Source: an uncultured Bacteroidales bacterium
GTDB taxonomy: Bacteria; Bacteroidota; Bacteroidia; Bacteroidales; UBA932
Assembly (NCBI GenBank): GCA_947306365.1
Contig: CAMZGD010000020.1
Span: 1-44,896 of the forward strand
DNA: 44,896 nucleotides
Direction of reading: 5' to 3'
Both the position numbers and the translations under genes were made by a program. The notes under the pieces are model-generated. The model saw only the letters and a program-made list of their open reading frames with translations. It was not told the origin of the DNA and ran no database searches. Positions 1-8,868 of this stretch are shown piece by piece (the first letter of the stretch is position 1; every line of letters begins with the position of its first letter).

Positions 1-52
1 AAAACTATTTTTGAATATTATTGTTCTTGAAAATGGAGTCCTATGCTCCACG

Positions 53-86
53 AAATAGAGGTGTTGCTACTGCAACACCTCTATTT
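53..86. terminator. Perfect 15-bp hairpin, probable bidirectional terminator
   Basis: Positions 53-67 pair perfectly with 72-86 around the loop TACT. On the plus strand the stem runs into a short T tract (84-88). On the minus strand the hairpin contains the TAG stop (81-83) of the DUF4298 gene, so it would end that operon. The plus-strand T tract suggests that something transcribed rightward also ends here, but bases 1-52 show only a small hairpin (34-50) and no recognisable gene. Confidence 0.75.
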
Positions 87-374
87 TTGTTCAAGGAAGC
101 GGGCGCGCAGCGCATCGAGGTCGGCCAGGAGATCATAGAGACCGTCCTGGGAAAGGACGGAGCGGTTGACTTCCGCAGGAATCTCGCCCCGTTCGTCGGC
201 CTCGTAGTCCTGTAGCCACTTGCCGGACGACTGGTACGCCTTGAGTTTCTTCACTTCCGGAAGGAGGGTTTCCAGTTCGTCCAGCCGCTTTTCCAACTCC
301 GCCACCACGATGGACAGACGGTCGAAGGAAGCGCTCATCCGCGCAATCCGTGCATCCCTGGACCGATGTTGCAT
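81..374 (-). CDS. DUF4298 family small protein
   Basis: A 97-residue, mostly helical protein. It has an RIARM-SASFDRL start region, a predicted coiled-coil helix (roughly residues 20-45), then GKWLQDYEADERGEIP and a VLSQDGLYDLL block, which I recognise as the DUF4298 family pattern. Its function is unknown. The ATG at 374 was chosen because it lies 8 bp after the preceding stop and gives the usual family length; ATG 338 is a possible alternative. It is the last gene of the aromatic-biosynthesis run, and its stop codon is inside the terminator hairpin. Confidence 0.75.
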   Translation of the reverse strand: MQHRSRDARIARMSASFDRLSIVVAELEKRLDELETLLPEVKKLKAYQSSGKWLQDYEADERGEIPAEVNRSVLSQDGLYDLLADLDALRARFLEQK

Positions 375-382
375 ACGGCTGT

Positions 383-1066
383 CTATTCGTTCAGATACAT
401 CACGTGGTACAACGCGGGCGATGCGTGCATCTGCTGGGGATTGGTACCGGGAGCTCCCTGCGGAACCGGCTCGCCCAGCTGCTCGAAAAGCCAGGTCCAA
501 TAGGCCGGCATCTCCCCTGCCGCATTCTTGAAATTCATCGGCACCGTCTCGAAATGGTGGGTGCCGTCGGCCTTCACATACAGGTCATAGACCAGTTCCG
601 TGCAGTAGTGCTTTCCGTTGGCGGGAAGGAAATGCAGGTCGTATTCTTCGCCCAGCAGGCCGTGCGACTGCTCTACATAGCGCCGGACATCGCTGTTGTC
701 GTGGAGACGCATCACCTCGAAGGTCGCCCTGGCATCCCCGCGATGCAGCGTAAACTGCGACAGCAAGGTATCGAGCGGATGCCGGTCCACACCGTAGGCA
801 ATCGTCGCGTCGATGACCCATACGGCGCCGAGCGAATCGACTTCCAGCATCGCTGTATGGATGAAATTCTGTTCCCCGTCGTCAGAGGTGGCGTCGGCGA
901 TGGCCTGCGCCATGTCTTCTTCACCATAGTTCATCGGGATGCCGACGAACAGCAGGTCGCCCGTCTCGATCTTCGGGGTTTCAGGCACCTCGGCGGCCGG
1001 CTGATGCCGGCACGCAAAAACCGCCAGCAGGACGACTGCCAGCGACACGAACGCTATCCTTTTCAT
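383..1066 (-). CDS. YiiX-type permuted papain-like hydrolase, lipoprotein
   Basis: A 227-residue protein. The N-terminus is a lipoprotein signal (hydrophobic residues 4-18, VFAC with lipid Cys19), so it should be membrane anchored and face the periplasm. Downstream are the features of the YiiX/YebB group of permuted NlpC/P60-like cysteine hydrolases: IETGDLLF (33-40), FIHTAM with His70, and KHYCTELVYD with Cys155. His70 and Cys155 are the likely catalytic pair. Members are thought to act on amide bonds of peptidoglycan or lipids; the substrate here is unknown. ATG 1066 was chosen because it gives the signal peptide. The gene follows the rubredoxin stop by 10 bp and so is probably co-transcribed with the aromatic genes without an obvious functional link. 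Confidence 0.8.
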   Translation of the reverse strand: MKRIAFVSLAVVLLAVFACRHQPAAEVPETPKIETGDLLFVGIPMNYGEEDMAQAIADATSDDGEQNFIHTAMLEVDSLGAVWVIDATIAYGVDRHPLDTLLSQFTLHRGDARATFEVMRLHDNSDVRRYVEQSHGLLGEEYDLHFLPANGKHYCTELVYDLYVKADGTHHFETVPMNFKNAAGEMPAYWTWLFEQLGEPVPQGAPGTNPQQMHASPALYHVMYLNE

Positions 1067-1076
1067 CGGGCAGCGC

Positions 1077-1529
1077 TTATTTGACCGGAGAAAAGTCTTC
1101 TTTCCCGGCACCGCAGAGCGGGCACACCCAGTCGGCGGGAATGTTCTCGAACGCAGTTCCAGGCGCTACGCCATTGTCCGGATCTCCGACTGCCGGGTCG
1201 TACTCATACCCGCACAGGTCACATACATACTTTGCCATATTCAAATTATCAGTGATGGTTGAACTACTCTTTTCGGAATCCTCCCGAAGCCGTTTACTCA
1301 GGGCGAACATCGTCTCATAAAGCTGGCTGACATACGGCTGGAGCGTTTCAGGAACCCCTCCGCACAGCCGGTTCACCACGGCCCGTTCCCGTACCGGGTC
1401 TTCAAAGGGGATTCCATTCTCCTGCTTATAGCGGCGCATCGCCTCTACGATATCCAGACGACGAAGCAGCAGACGCACGATTTCGTCGTCCACGGCATCG
1501 ATCTGCAAACGGGATTCAGACAAGTCCAT
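1077..1529 (-). CDS. Chorismate mutase (AroQ)-rubredoxin fusion
   Basis: One uninterrupted 150-residue frame. Residues 1-85 look like an AroQ-type chorismate mutase ([29 protein letters not shown], then a second helix rich in Arg). Residues 98-150 form a complete rubredoxin with iron-binding Cys103, Cys106, Cys136 and Cys139 ([20 protein letters not shown]). The linker (about 86-97) is coded by AT-rich DNA that looks like a former intergenic spacer, and an internal ATG at 1238 could start a separate 53-residue rubredoxin. Chorismate mutase makes prephenate from chorismate; rubredoxin carries single electrons. The gene starts 7 bp after the DAHP synthase stop, which supports a role of the first domain in Phe/Tyr synthesis. 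Whether the two domains are made as one chain is not known. Confidence 0.8.
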   Translation of the reverse strand: MDLSESRLQIDAVDDEIVRLLLRRLDIVEAMRRYKQENGIPFEDPVRERAVVNRLCGGVPETLQPYVSQLYETMFALSKRLREDSEKSSSTITDNLNMAKYVCDLCGYEYDPAVGDPDNGVAPGTAFENIPADWVCPLCGAGKEDFSPVK

Positions 1530-1536
1530 ATGACCT

Positions 1537-2403
1537 TCAGAGAATGGAACGGATCGCCTCGACCTTCCTGGCGAGCACAGCGAACGTCTCGGGCAGGATC
1601 GACTGGCGACCGTCGCTGCGCGCGTTCGCAGGATCGTCGTGCACTTCAATCAGGAGGCCGTCGGCACCGGCGGCGACGGCCGCCAGCGAAAGCCCCGGAA
1701 CGAGTTCGGCACGCCCGGTGGCGTGGCTCGGATCGACGATGACCGGCAGGTGCGACAGGTCCTTGACCAGCGGGACGATCGACAGGTCGAGCGAATTGCG
1801 GGTCAGCGGCTCGAAACTCCGGATGCCCCGTTCACAGAGAATAACCTGGTCGTTGCCGCCGGACAGCAGGTATTCCGCACTCAGCAGCCATTCTTTCACA
1901 GTATTCGAGAACCCGCGCTTGAGCAATACCGGCTTCCGAACACGGCTCAGCGCCTTGAGCAAGTCGAAATTCTGCATGTTGCGCGATCCGATCTGGATCA
2001 GGTCCACCTTCTCCAGGAAAAGGTCCAGGTACTTCTCGTTCATGATCTCCGAGACAATCGGCAGTCCGGTCGCGGCTTTCGCCCGGACCAGCAGGTCCAG
2101 CCCTTCTTCGCCAAGTCCCTGGAACGCATAGGGAGAAGTGCGGGGCTTGAATGCGCCGCCGCGCAACAGATTGGCGCCGGCGGCTTTCACCGCCGCGGCG
2201 ATCCGCATCACCTGGTCTTCCGATTCCACGGAACAAGGTCCCGCCATCAGCGCAAAATGGCCGCCGCCGATGCGGACGCAGGATGCGCCTTCACCCACCG
2301 TCACCACCGTGTCGGCATCCCTGTCACGGCCGCGGACGACACAGGGAAGCTCCTGTGCAAGGGCTTCCCGCTCCTTTTCGCTGAATAGAATCGTCTGGTT
2401 CAT
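1537..2403 (-). CDS. aroF: 3-deoxy-7-phosphoheptulonate (DAHP) synthase, type I-beta-like
   Basis: A 288-residue TIM-barrel enzyme that joins phosphoenolpyruvate and erythrose 4-phosphate in the first step of the shikimate pathway. Visible motifs are GPCSVES with metal-ligand Cys57, [11 protein letters not shown] (86-96), GSRNMQNF and DPSHATGR near the C-terminus. Compared with Thermotoga-type I-beta enzymes, the part before GPCSVE is only about 54 residues rather than about 105, so the N-terminal ferredoxin-like regulatory domain is missing or reduced. In Prevotella nigrescens and relatives this enzyme carries a C-terminal chorismate mutase; here the mutase is a separate frame 7 bp downstream. 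ATG 2403 was chosen over an upstream alternative because of the promoter directly before it. Confidence 0.9.
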   Translation of the reverse strand: MNQTILFSEKEREALAQELPCVVRGRDRDADTVVTVGEGASCVRIGGGHFALMAGPCSVESEDQVMRIAAAVKAAGANLLRGGAFKPRTSPYAFQGLGEEGLDLLVRAKAATGLPIVSEIMNEKYLDLFLEKVDLIQIGSRNMQNFDLLKALSRVRKPVLLKRGFSNTVKEWLLSAEYLLSGGNDQVILCERGIRSFEPLTRNSLDLSIVPLVKDLSHLPVIVDPSHATGRAELVPGLSLAAVAAGADGLLIEVHDDPANARSDGRQSILPETFAVLARKVEAIRSIL

Positions 2404-2408
2404 CTTGA

Positions 2409-2440
2409 CAAAGATACGACAGAATCCCGTTTCCTGCAAA
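2409..2440 (-). promoter_or_regulatory. Bacteroidota-type promoter for the DAHP synthase operon
   Basis: On the minus strand TTTG (2440-2437) is followed after 20 bp by TATCTTTG (2416-2409), matching TTTG-N19-21-TAnnTTTG. Transcription would start a few bases downstream, almost at the ATG at 2403, so the mRNA would have little or no leader. Confidence 0.7.
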
Positions 2441-2456
2441 TAAATCGTCTTTTCCG

Positions 2457-4283
2457 CTACAGCGTAACCGTAAAGGTCAACGTTTCGTTGAAATTGCGGA
2501 AGGTCACCCGGTATTCGCCCGAGGGAAGATACAGGCGATGCGACACCCTGTCGGGCGTCTTGTCGTCAACAACCGCCTGATAATTGAACCGGCTGCCACA
2601 GACAGTGCCTTCAAAGGATCCTTTCGCACACGTCAGGAACATTCCGTCGGTTTCCGTGGAGACCTCCCACCAGATGTCCTTGTACGCATCGAAATAAAGG
2701 TAAGGAATGTCGTCCACGAGGAGTTCGGACGGGCGTTCCACGGAATAACCGACCGTCACCATATCGGACAGTCTCCGAAAACGGTCAAAGACCACATAGT
2801 TGATCCGCGGCTGGTAAAGCGGCGTCCATACGTCCCCGTCTTTCCTGGACAGAAGGAGCTGGTCGCCACTGGTGACCGGAGCGGAAACCCGGCAACGGGT
2901 TTCCGGCATCACCGAATCGTCACTGGATACGGAAACCGGTTCGGAAACCGCTTCCTTGAAGCGGCCCTCCGCGTCGAACAGACAGTATCCTAGAAGCACG
3001 CTTCCGCTCACCGTGGAATAGAAATTCCAGAGCCAGTGCGGGTACACGGTAAATGAATCACCGGCAAAATCCCAGGGGAAAGGGGTATACTCCGTGGTAC
3101 CCTGCAGATTGACATAGCCCTCCCCGCCCTGGTCAGGCATGATGTGCGTGACCATATCCTGCCACTTGGTATATTTCGTCAAGTCACGGTCTTGTCCGGA
3201 GACGGGCGGCGTCAGCAGATAGAACGCACTGCCCCTGTCCCAGCCGTAGTTGATGCTGAAATAATTGTCCCGGTAGCCGTCGATTACGAAGGCATGGCCT
3301 CCCCCGTTCTCCGAAAAGCCGCAGTGGAAAACCGGACGCCCCGCATCGATCTCGTCCCGGATCGCCTGTTCCCACTGTTGGTCGGTGAGCATCTCCCGGT
3401 CCAGATAGCGCATGTCTTTATCATAGCCGAAATGCTCCGTCAGCTCGAGCGGAGACAACGATGACGCCCCGGACCCGTCCGGCGCATAATGCATCCGGGA
3501 CATCACGCCCAGGTCGTACATCAACTGCGCCACCTGGTTTCCCTCCTCCTCCGAATACCCCCGGTTGTAGCTGGTCGGCATCTTGTCCCACAGATAAGGA
3601 TGTCCGAGGGAATAGCCGTCGATATGATACGTATACTTTTGTTCCGTGTCGTCCCATCCGAAATCGTAGTCCTCCAGTGTGCCGGTCCCCCGTTCCGGAT
3701 GCTTGTGATAGCGCAGGATGATGGCCATCGCCGTCGCCACACAACCGGAAGGACATTTCGTGCTGTCGACGACAGGACACAGCCGGTTGAAGGGTTCCCC
3801 CTGTCCCCACCTGGCCGTATTCAGCACCACTTCACCGGATCCGGTCGAACCGGAAGCGTTCACGGCGCCGGCCCATCGGGATGCCGTCTCCGCATCGGGC
3901 TTCCAGCCCTCGCTGCGCGCATACTCGATGACGGCAGCCTGCCATTCCAGGAGACTGCGCAGGTTAACCGGCATATCCGATGCGGGAAAACGTCCGGTAC
4001 GCGAATAACCGGTCACCGGAACCGCGACGTCGTCGCCGGAAACGACCACAAAACCGCCGGCGGGATGTTCGAAGACATAAAGGGCCGGTGCAATGCCGGG
4101 CGCCTTGGTCCTTGCTTCCGGAAAGGTGGCAACCAGGTGTACGGATGCCCACGGCGCCTTGGTGGAGGCCGATGAGAAGAAAGCCGCGGCGACGGAAGCG
4201 GCGCGGTCGGGCGAAACGACGTCCGCGCGGCTCGAAAGCGAGCCCGCAAGCAGGATGATAAGAATAGATACGAGTCTTTTCAT
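2457..4283 (-). CDS. Secreted C10 (streptopain-like) cysteine protease
   Basis: A 608-residue protein with an N-terminal signal peptide (residues 1-20), so it is exported. Residues about 20-150 resemble the inhibitory pro-domain of the C10 family ([25 protein letters not shown]). The catalytic domain shows [11 protein letters not shown] (157-167), [11 protein letters not shown] with nucleophile Cys181, [11 protein letters not shown] with His330 and the NYGWDRG block near 345. The roughly 230 residues after the protease domain are beta-rich and probably adhesive or sorting modules. Streptopain and the Bacteroides C10 enzymes are secreted broad-specificity proteases. ATG 4283 fits the signal peptide; an upstream GTG is less likely. 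It lies 15 bp after the BACON lipoprotein and is the last gene of the long minus-strand run. Confidence 0.9.
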   Translation of the reverse strand: MKRLVSILIILLAGSLSSRADVVSPDRAASVAAAFFSSASTKAPWASVHLVATFPEARTKAPGIAPALYVFEHPAGGFVVVSGDDVAVPVTGYSRTGRFPASDMPVNLRSLLEWQAAVIEYARSEGWKPDAETASRWAGAVNASGSTGSGEVVLNTARWGQGEPFNRLCPVVDSTKCPSGCVATAMAIILRYHKHPERGTGTLEDYDFGWDDTEQKYTYHIDGYSLGHPYLWDKMPTSYNRGYSEEEGNQVAQLMYDLGVMSRMHYAPDGSGASSLSPLELTEHFGYDKDMRYLDREMLTDQQWEQAIRDEIDAGRPVFHCGFSENGGGHAFVIDGYRDNYFSINYGWDRGSAFYLLTPPVSGQDRDLTKYTKWQDMVTHIMPDQGGEGYVNLQGTTEYTPFPWDFAGDSFTVYPHWLWNFYSTVSGSVLLGYCLFDAEGRFKEAVSEPVSVSSDDSVMPETRCRVSAPVTSGDQLLLSRKDGDVWTPLYQPRINYVVFDRFRRLSDMVTVGYSVERPSELLVDDIPYLYFDAYKDIWWEVSTETDGMFLTCAKGSFEGTVCGSRFNYQAVVDDKTPDRVSHRLYLPSGEYRVTFRNFNETLTFTVTL

Positions 4284-4298
4284 GGTGTCGTTCACGCT

Positions 4299-5768
4299 TT
4301 ACTTGTGAAGGTCCGAAAAATCCAGATGCATGCCGTCGGCAGGATGTCCGAACTGTATGTCGGTCAGCCGGCGTCCCTCCACCAGAACCGTATGCCAGTC
4401 AACGGTATCATATACGTGCACCAGGCCCGGTTCGTACACATCGTACGTACCGTCTCCCCAAAGGACAAAGGTCATCAGATCGGGAGCATCCAGATCCGGC
4501 GCCCAGACTTCAGGCCCCGCAGCCGAATAGGTGAAACTCCTGAGCCGTTCCGGCTGGACGACGGATACCTCGTCCGGGACTTCGAATCCGTCCAGATAGA
4601 CGCGGACCTTCGCCGTCCGCTGAGCGTCACCCTCATTTGCGGATGACCGGAAAAGGAAACAGACGCCCGATGCATCCGCCAGGATACGCTCCTGTGCTAT
4701 CCAGCGGTCGGACACCTCAAACCGGTATTGTTCCGGATCCTCTCCGCAGACACGAAGGGAGAAAACCGCTTCGTGCGACGGAACCAGGACGTCTTCCGTC
4801 GAAAGCAGGATGTGCCGGCAATCCTGATAAACCCGGACCGTGTCGGCGATTCCGTAGGTTTCATTCCGGAAAACCAGCTGGCAAATCCGTTCAGACCGGC
4901 TGACGTTCTGCGCGACGGAAAACACATAGGTATTCGTCGAAAGGGATTTCGTGGTAATATCCTGTATCCAGGACGCATCGGCCGGTTTCACGATCTCCAC
5001 GTCGAGATTACTCGTCACCTGCACGTCGAAAATGCCGCCTTCCGGCGCCATATCGACCGATTTGCCGCTGATTACCAGCGCCGGTGCCTCCCCCTGCTGG
5101 TATACGTGGACCACTTCCTGACCCAGGGAACTGCGGATCGTCACGCTGCCTTCGCGGGGTTCGAGCGAATCGTTGGCCTCCGCCTGAAAAAGAAGCTGCC
5201 GCGTGGTCAGGGCCTTGGTCCCGGTCGCGTGGATCCATCCGGATGGTGCATTCCCCTGCGGATACGCTACGGCATAATCATACTCGACATTCGCCCGCAC
5301 TTCAATCTGGAACGAACCGCCGTCCGACGGCAGTTCGATCCGGCCTGCGGAGACGACCAGCGCATCGTGCTGTTTCTGTGTCACGACGATGGTCTTCCGG
5401 GCATCGCCGCAGGTAAAGAGCACGGAAGCGGAACGCTCGTCGTACGCTTCGTTCGGCGCAACATGCACGGTCAGCGTTAACGTTCCGCGTTTCCCTTCTT
5501 CGGCTGAAAGGAAGCACCATTCTTTCGCCCGGTCATTGACGAATGCCGCTGTCCAGGCACGGGAAGCCGTCAGTTCCAACGAGGCAGTCCCGCTTCCGGA
5601 ACCGAACAGGATCGTGACCGTACCGTCCGTATCCGATCCCTTTGAAACCGTAGCATCCGACGAACGGAAGGAATTCTCCACGAATTCGATATCCGGCCGG
5701 CAGGCGCAGATGGACAAAGCCAGGCACGCCAGCACGAAGCACTTTTTCAAATAAACAAGTCGTTTCAT
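4299..5768 (-). CDS. BACON-repeat lipoprotein
   Basis: A 489-residue surface-type lipoprotein. The signal sequence ends in SICAC with lipid Cys23. It is followed by about four beta-sandwich repeats of the BACON type, each ending in a V-x-Q motif (VVTQKQ, HVYQQG, RVYQD, SVVQPE), with typical cores such as SRAWTAAF and LPSDGGSFQIEV. The last 80 residues form a separate small domain of unknown type. BACON domains are common in Bacteroidota surface proteins and are thought to bind carbohydrate or protein or to act as spacers. The ATG at 5768 overlaps the stop of the CobW gene as ATGA, which suggests coupled translation. No enzymatic motif was seen. Confidence 0.85.
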   Translation of the reverse strand: MKRLVYLKKCFVLACLALSICACRPDIEFVENSFRSSDATVSKGSDTDGTVTILFGSGSGTASLELTASRAWTAAFVNDRAKEWCFLSAEEGKRGTLTLTVHVAPNEAYDERSASVLFTCGDARKTIVVTQKQHDALVVSAGRIELPSDGGSFQIEVRANVEYDYAVAYPQGNAPSGWIHATGTKALTTRQLLFQAEANDSLEPREGSVTIRSSLGQEVVHVYQQGEAPALVISGKSVDMAPEGGIFDVQVTSNLDVEIVKPADASWIQDITTKSLSTNTYVFSVAQNVSRSERICQLVFRNETYGIADTVRVYQDCRHILLSTEDVLVPSHEAVFSLRVCGEDPEQYRFEVSDRWIAQERILADASGVCFLFRSSANEGDAQRTAKVRVYLDGFEVPDEVSVVQPERLRSFTYSAAGPEVWAPDLDAPDLMTFVLWGDGTYDVYEPGLVHVYDTVDWHTVLVEGRRLTDIQFGHPADGMHLDFSDLHK

Positions 5769-6943
5769 TCGAACAGGCATTTATCCAATTCCTCCTTGAG
5801 ATAATCCGCATCCAGATGCTGTCCGATGAACACCAGTTTCTGCATCCGGTCGCCATAGGTCGGATCCCAGTCGTTGAGCAAATAGGGTTCCTCGCGCAGT
5901 TTCTCGATCAGTTCCTCTTCGGGCATCGTGGCGAACCAGTTTCCCACATTCTTCAGTACGAACTGCCGGCCGGCCTGTTCGAACAGGTAACAGGTGTCGA
6001 ATTCCTCGCTGAAATAGCAGATGCCCTTGGCGCGGATCACGTTCTTCGGCCATTTTTTCGCCACGAAGTTGTCGAACGTATTGAGGTCGAACGGACGGCG
6101 CGCCTGATAGACGAACGTCCCGATGCCGTATTCCTCGGCCTCTCCCTCGTCGTGATGATGGTGATGATGCGCGTGTCCGTCATCATCGTCATCATCATCG
6201 TCATCATCGTGATGCTCGACTTCCTGGATCCAGGTGGCGGACGCTGCTACGTCGTCGAACTGGAAGGAGCCCGTGTCAAGGATCTCGTCGAGGTCGAAAC
6301 TTCCGTAGTCGCATTCGATGACCTTCGCCCGCGGCTGAAGCGTATGGACGATGGCGCGGATGCGGCCCAGCTCTTCCGGCCGGACATCGGACACTTTGTT
6401 GAGCACGATGACGTTGCAGAACTCGATCTGCTGGATCACCAGGCTCTCGATGTCATCTTCGTCCAGCTGCGGCTTCCGCAGCGCGTCGCCGCAGGCGAAC
6501 TCGCTCTGCATCCGCATCGCATCCACCACCGTGACCACGCAGTCCAGCACGGGTATGCCGTTCTTCACATACTCGTAACTCAGGGCGGGAATCGAGCAGA
6601 TGGTCTGTGCGATCGGCTCCGGCTCGCAGATGCCGCTCGCCTCGATCACGATGTAGTCGAACGTCTGGCGGCTCGTGATCTCACACAGCTGCCGGATCAG
6701 GTCGCCCTTGAGCGTACAGCAGATACAGCCGTTCTGCAGGGCTACCAGACTGTCGTCCTTCTGGTTGACGACGCCGCCCCGCTGGATCAGGTCGGCATCG
6801 ATGTTGACTTCTCCGATATCGTTGACGATCACCGCGAAGCGGATGCCCCTGCGGTTGTTCAGGATCTTGTTGACCAGCGTAGTCTTTCCGCTGCCGAGAT
6901 AACCGGTCAGCAGCAGGACCGGGATTTCCTTCAATTCTTCCAT
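5765..6943 (-). CDS. CobW/COG0523 G3E GTPase, metal chaperone-like
   Basis: A 392-residue G3E-family P-loop GTPase. It has Walker A GYLGSGKTT (residues 14-22), the family CxCC metal site GCICC (72-76), IVIEASGICEP and the guanine-specificity motif NKVSD. A low-complexity Asp/His tract at about 244-264 precedes the C-terminal CobW_C domain. COG0523 proteins deliver or insert metals such as zinc, cobalt or iron; the target cannot be read from sequence. The start is ATG 6943, 4 bp after the preceding stop; an upstream TTG would overlap that gene. Its place behind a B12-dependent pathway makes cobalt one option, but zinc is equally possible. Confidence 0.88.
   Translation of the reverse strand: MEELKEIPVLLLTGYLGSGKTTLVNKILNNRRGIRFAVIVNDIGEVNIDADLIQRGGVVNQKDDSLVALQNGCICCTLKGDLIRQLCEITSRQTFDYIVIEASGICEPEPIAQTICSIPALSYEYVKNGIPVLDCVVTVVDAMRMQSEFACGDALRKPQLDEDDIESLVIQQIEFCNVIVLNKVSDVRPEELGRIRAIVHTLQPRAKVIECDYGSFDLDEILDTGSFQFDDVAASATWIQEVEHHDDDDDDDDDDGHAHHHHHHDEGEAEEYGIGTFVYQARRPFDLNTFDNFVAKKWPKNVIRAKGICYFSEEFDTCYLFEQAGRQFVLKNVGNWFATMPEEELIEKLREEPYLLNDWDPTYGDRMQKLVFIGQHLDADYLKEELDKCLFE
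6149..6214 (-). repeat. In-frame trinucleotide repeat coding for an Asp/His metal-binding tract
   Basis: Tandem GAT/GAC codons (6179-6208) encode ten Asp residues after two His, followed by a run of CAC/CAT codons giving HAHHHHHH. The repeat lies inside the CobW-type gene and sits where many COG0523 proteins have a His-rich loop. Repeat-number changes would stay in frame. Confidence 0.85.
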
Positions 6944-6947
6944 ACTG

Positions 6948-8867
6948 TCATTTCTCAAAATGTTGGTAATCCTTCACGGAATGCCAGGCGCCGCCCCATT
7001 TGAAGCCCCGCGAACGGAACAGCTTGCAGCACAGGTCGTCGGCCGTGATCTTGTGTTCGAAATCGACGGTCCGGTCGGCATATTCCCGCGCCGATTCCGG
7101 CTCGACCACCGTCCCCTTCACATAGGGGTTCTGCAGCGGATTGACGTCCACGGCCATTCCGCGGGCATGGGCCGACAGTACGCTCGACGAATTCGTGGCC
7201 GTGCGATGGTTGAAGCAGGAGGTGTTGTTGGCCTCCATCGACCGGATGTCGTCGGCGTCGAAATCGTCGATGAGCCGGATGCTGGCGATGGGATACTTCG
7301 CCTTGTAGAGTTCCTTGAAGATATAGAGCAGGTCGTCGGAAATGGCCTTGTTGCAGACCATCTCGCCCTTGCGGACGCGACCGTTGAAATCGTAGTAGAG
7401 CAGCCGGAGATAGCGCAGGTCGGACAGCGCCGTCCGCGCTCCCTCTTCGGGATAAGACTTTCCGGCCATCCGCAGCCGGACGGCTTCCGGGATCGTGTCG
7501 CTGCTGAAGGCGGAGAGACCGGGATCGCTCGGATTGAGGAATTTGCGATACCGGCTGTACGTGTAGTTCACGCACGTATTGGTGATGTTGTTGGCGAAAA
7601 GGATGTCGGTGATGCGGTTCTCGTCCACGTAACTCACGACATCCTTCGTGAAATACCGGAAATCCGCGACGTGCACCTCCTCGAACGAATGGAAGAGATA
7701 GCCCGGAACCGGATTGCCGAAACTGTCTTTGAAAACCAGCAGCCGTCGTCCGTTCCGCACGGACGTTTCCACCCGCGTCAGTTTCCGGTCACCGCCCATG
7801 AAAGTCGAGTACGCTGCACCGCTTCCGTCCTTGAACGCACCGAAATATTTGCCCTTGAAGGGCTTCGACTCGGAGATGACATGATAATCCTCGTCGAGCG
7901 TATAGTTCACATAGGTGGTAGTATATTCCACGCCGGTCGGAATATGGTACACGAAATCCTCCGGCGCCTTCTTTACGGCGAGGTTGTGCGTGTAGCCGTA
8001 CATACTCCCCACGAAGTGATGCACGACATGTTCTTCATAAGTGGAGAGATCCTTGAAAGGGACACCCGCCAGCTGTGCGAACCGCCGGGCCGCATAATAG
8101 GCACCCAGCGGTGCCCAGTGATGGTCGGTACGGAGATAGATGGGCTCATCGGCGTGTTCGGCCAGCACGGAATAGATATCCACAGGCCGGACGCCGTTCG
8201 ACAGGTTCGAGAAGATGCTGTTGAATACCGGCCACTGTTTCCGGGTAAACCGGGCGGCCTCCTCCGGGCAGTAGAATTCCGTGGACGTGGGAATGGGCAT
8301 GCACCAGACGCGCACCGACTTGCCGAAGACCGCCCCGTACTGGTTGATCACCTCGGCGTATTTGGCGCCGCCCCGTTCCGTACCGAAAAAGCCCATCAGC
8401 GCACGGACGTTTTCGCCGGTTCCCACCAGGATGATGCCGGAACTGGCTACCTTGGCCACATCTTCCGCACCCCCGTCGGGGACATCGTACTCCAGGACCT
8501 TCACGGACTGGACGGTATCGGCGGCAAGGACGGGATCGGGCTCCTCCGCCGCGGATTCGACTGCCTTGTCACCGTCCTGGGCCACAAACTGGATGTTCCG
8601 CGCACCGAAACGCACACCGAGCAGGTCCTGGAACTGCATGCTCAGGTACATCAGCGTATCGCGGTACGGCTCTGTGTCGCTGTACCACGACGAGATGGAT
8701 GCCGTATACGTCCCGTCGGCCAGCGAATCGAAGGTAAAGGCAGGAAACCGCTTCAATTCCCGCTTCTCCAGTTCGGAATACCCGCTGCGCGGCAGCAGGT
8801 TGAAAGCCGCCGTGAACGCCAGGTAGACCAGCGCGATGACCGAAACGAAGAAGACGCCTTTTTTCAT
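6948..8867 (-). CDS. DHHW (AlgJ/AlgX-like) protein fused to M15 D-Ala-D-Ala peptidase domain
   Basis: A 639-residue two-domain protein. It has one N-terminal membrane anchor (about 4-24), so the rest should lie in the periplasm. Residues about 30-445 are a DHHW/SGNH-like domain with DHHWAPLG (Asp248, His250) and KDSFGNP (Ser382), which match the catalytic Asp/His/Ser of AlgJ/AlgX O-acetyltransferases. Residues about 460-639 are an M15 metallopeptidase domain (LRYLRLLYYDFNG, SAHARGMAVD with His567 and Asp574, and DYQHFE with His636), a zinc carboxypeptidase family acting on peptidoglycan stem peptides. The two domains are normally separate genes. The start is 1 bp after the MBOAT stop, so an AlgI-AlgJ-type pair is likely. 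Confidence 0.87.
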   Translation of the reverse strand: MKKGVFFVSVIALVYLAFTAAFNLLPRSGYSELEKRELKRFPAFTFDSLADGTYTASISSWYSDTEPYRDTLMYLSMQFQDLLGVRFGARNIQFVAQDGDKAVESAAEEPDPVLAADTVQSVKVLEYDVPDGGAEDVAKVASSGIILVGTGENVRALMGFFGTERGGAKYAEVINQYGAVFGKSVRVWCMPIPTSTEFYCPEEAARFTRKQWPVFNSIFSNLSNGVRPVDIYSVLAEHADEPIYLRTDHHWAPLGAYYAARRFAQLAGVPFKDLSTYEEHVVHHFVGSMYGYTHNLAVKKAPEDFVYHIPTGVEYTTTYVNYTLDEDYHVISESKPFKGKYFGAFKDGSGAAYSTFMGGDRKLTRVETSVRNGRRLLVFKDSFGNPVPGYLFHSFEEVHVADFRYFTKDVVSYVDENRITDILFANNITNTCVNYTYSRYRKFLNPSDPGLSAFSSDTIPEAVRLRMAGKSYPEEGARTALSDLRYLRLLYYDFNGRVRKGEMVCNKAISDDLLYIFKELYKAKYPIASIRLIDDFDADDIRSMEANNTSCFNHRTATNSSSVLSAHARGMAVDVNPLQNPYVKGTVVEPESAREYADRTVDFEHKITADDLCCKLFRSRGFKWGGAWHSVKDYQHFEK

Positions 8868-8868
8868 C

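Noticed and set aside
1-52. 3-prime end of an RNA gene before the first terminator
   Set aside because: There is a small hairpin (34-50), but no T-arm or other tRNA or tmRNA feature can be recognised in so short a stretch.
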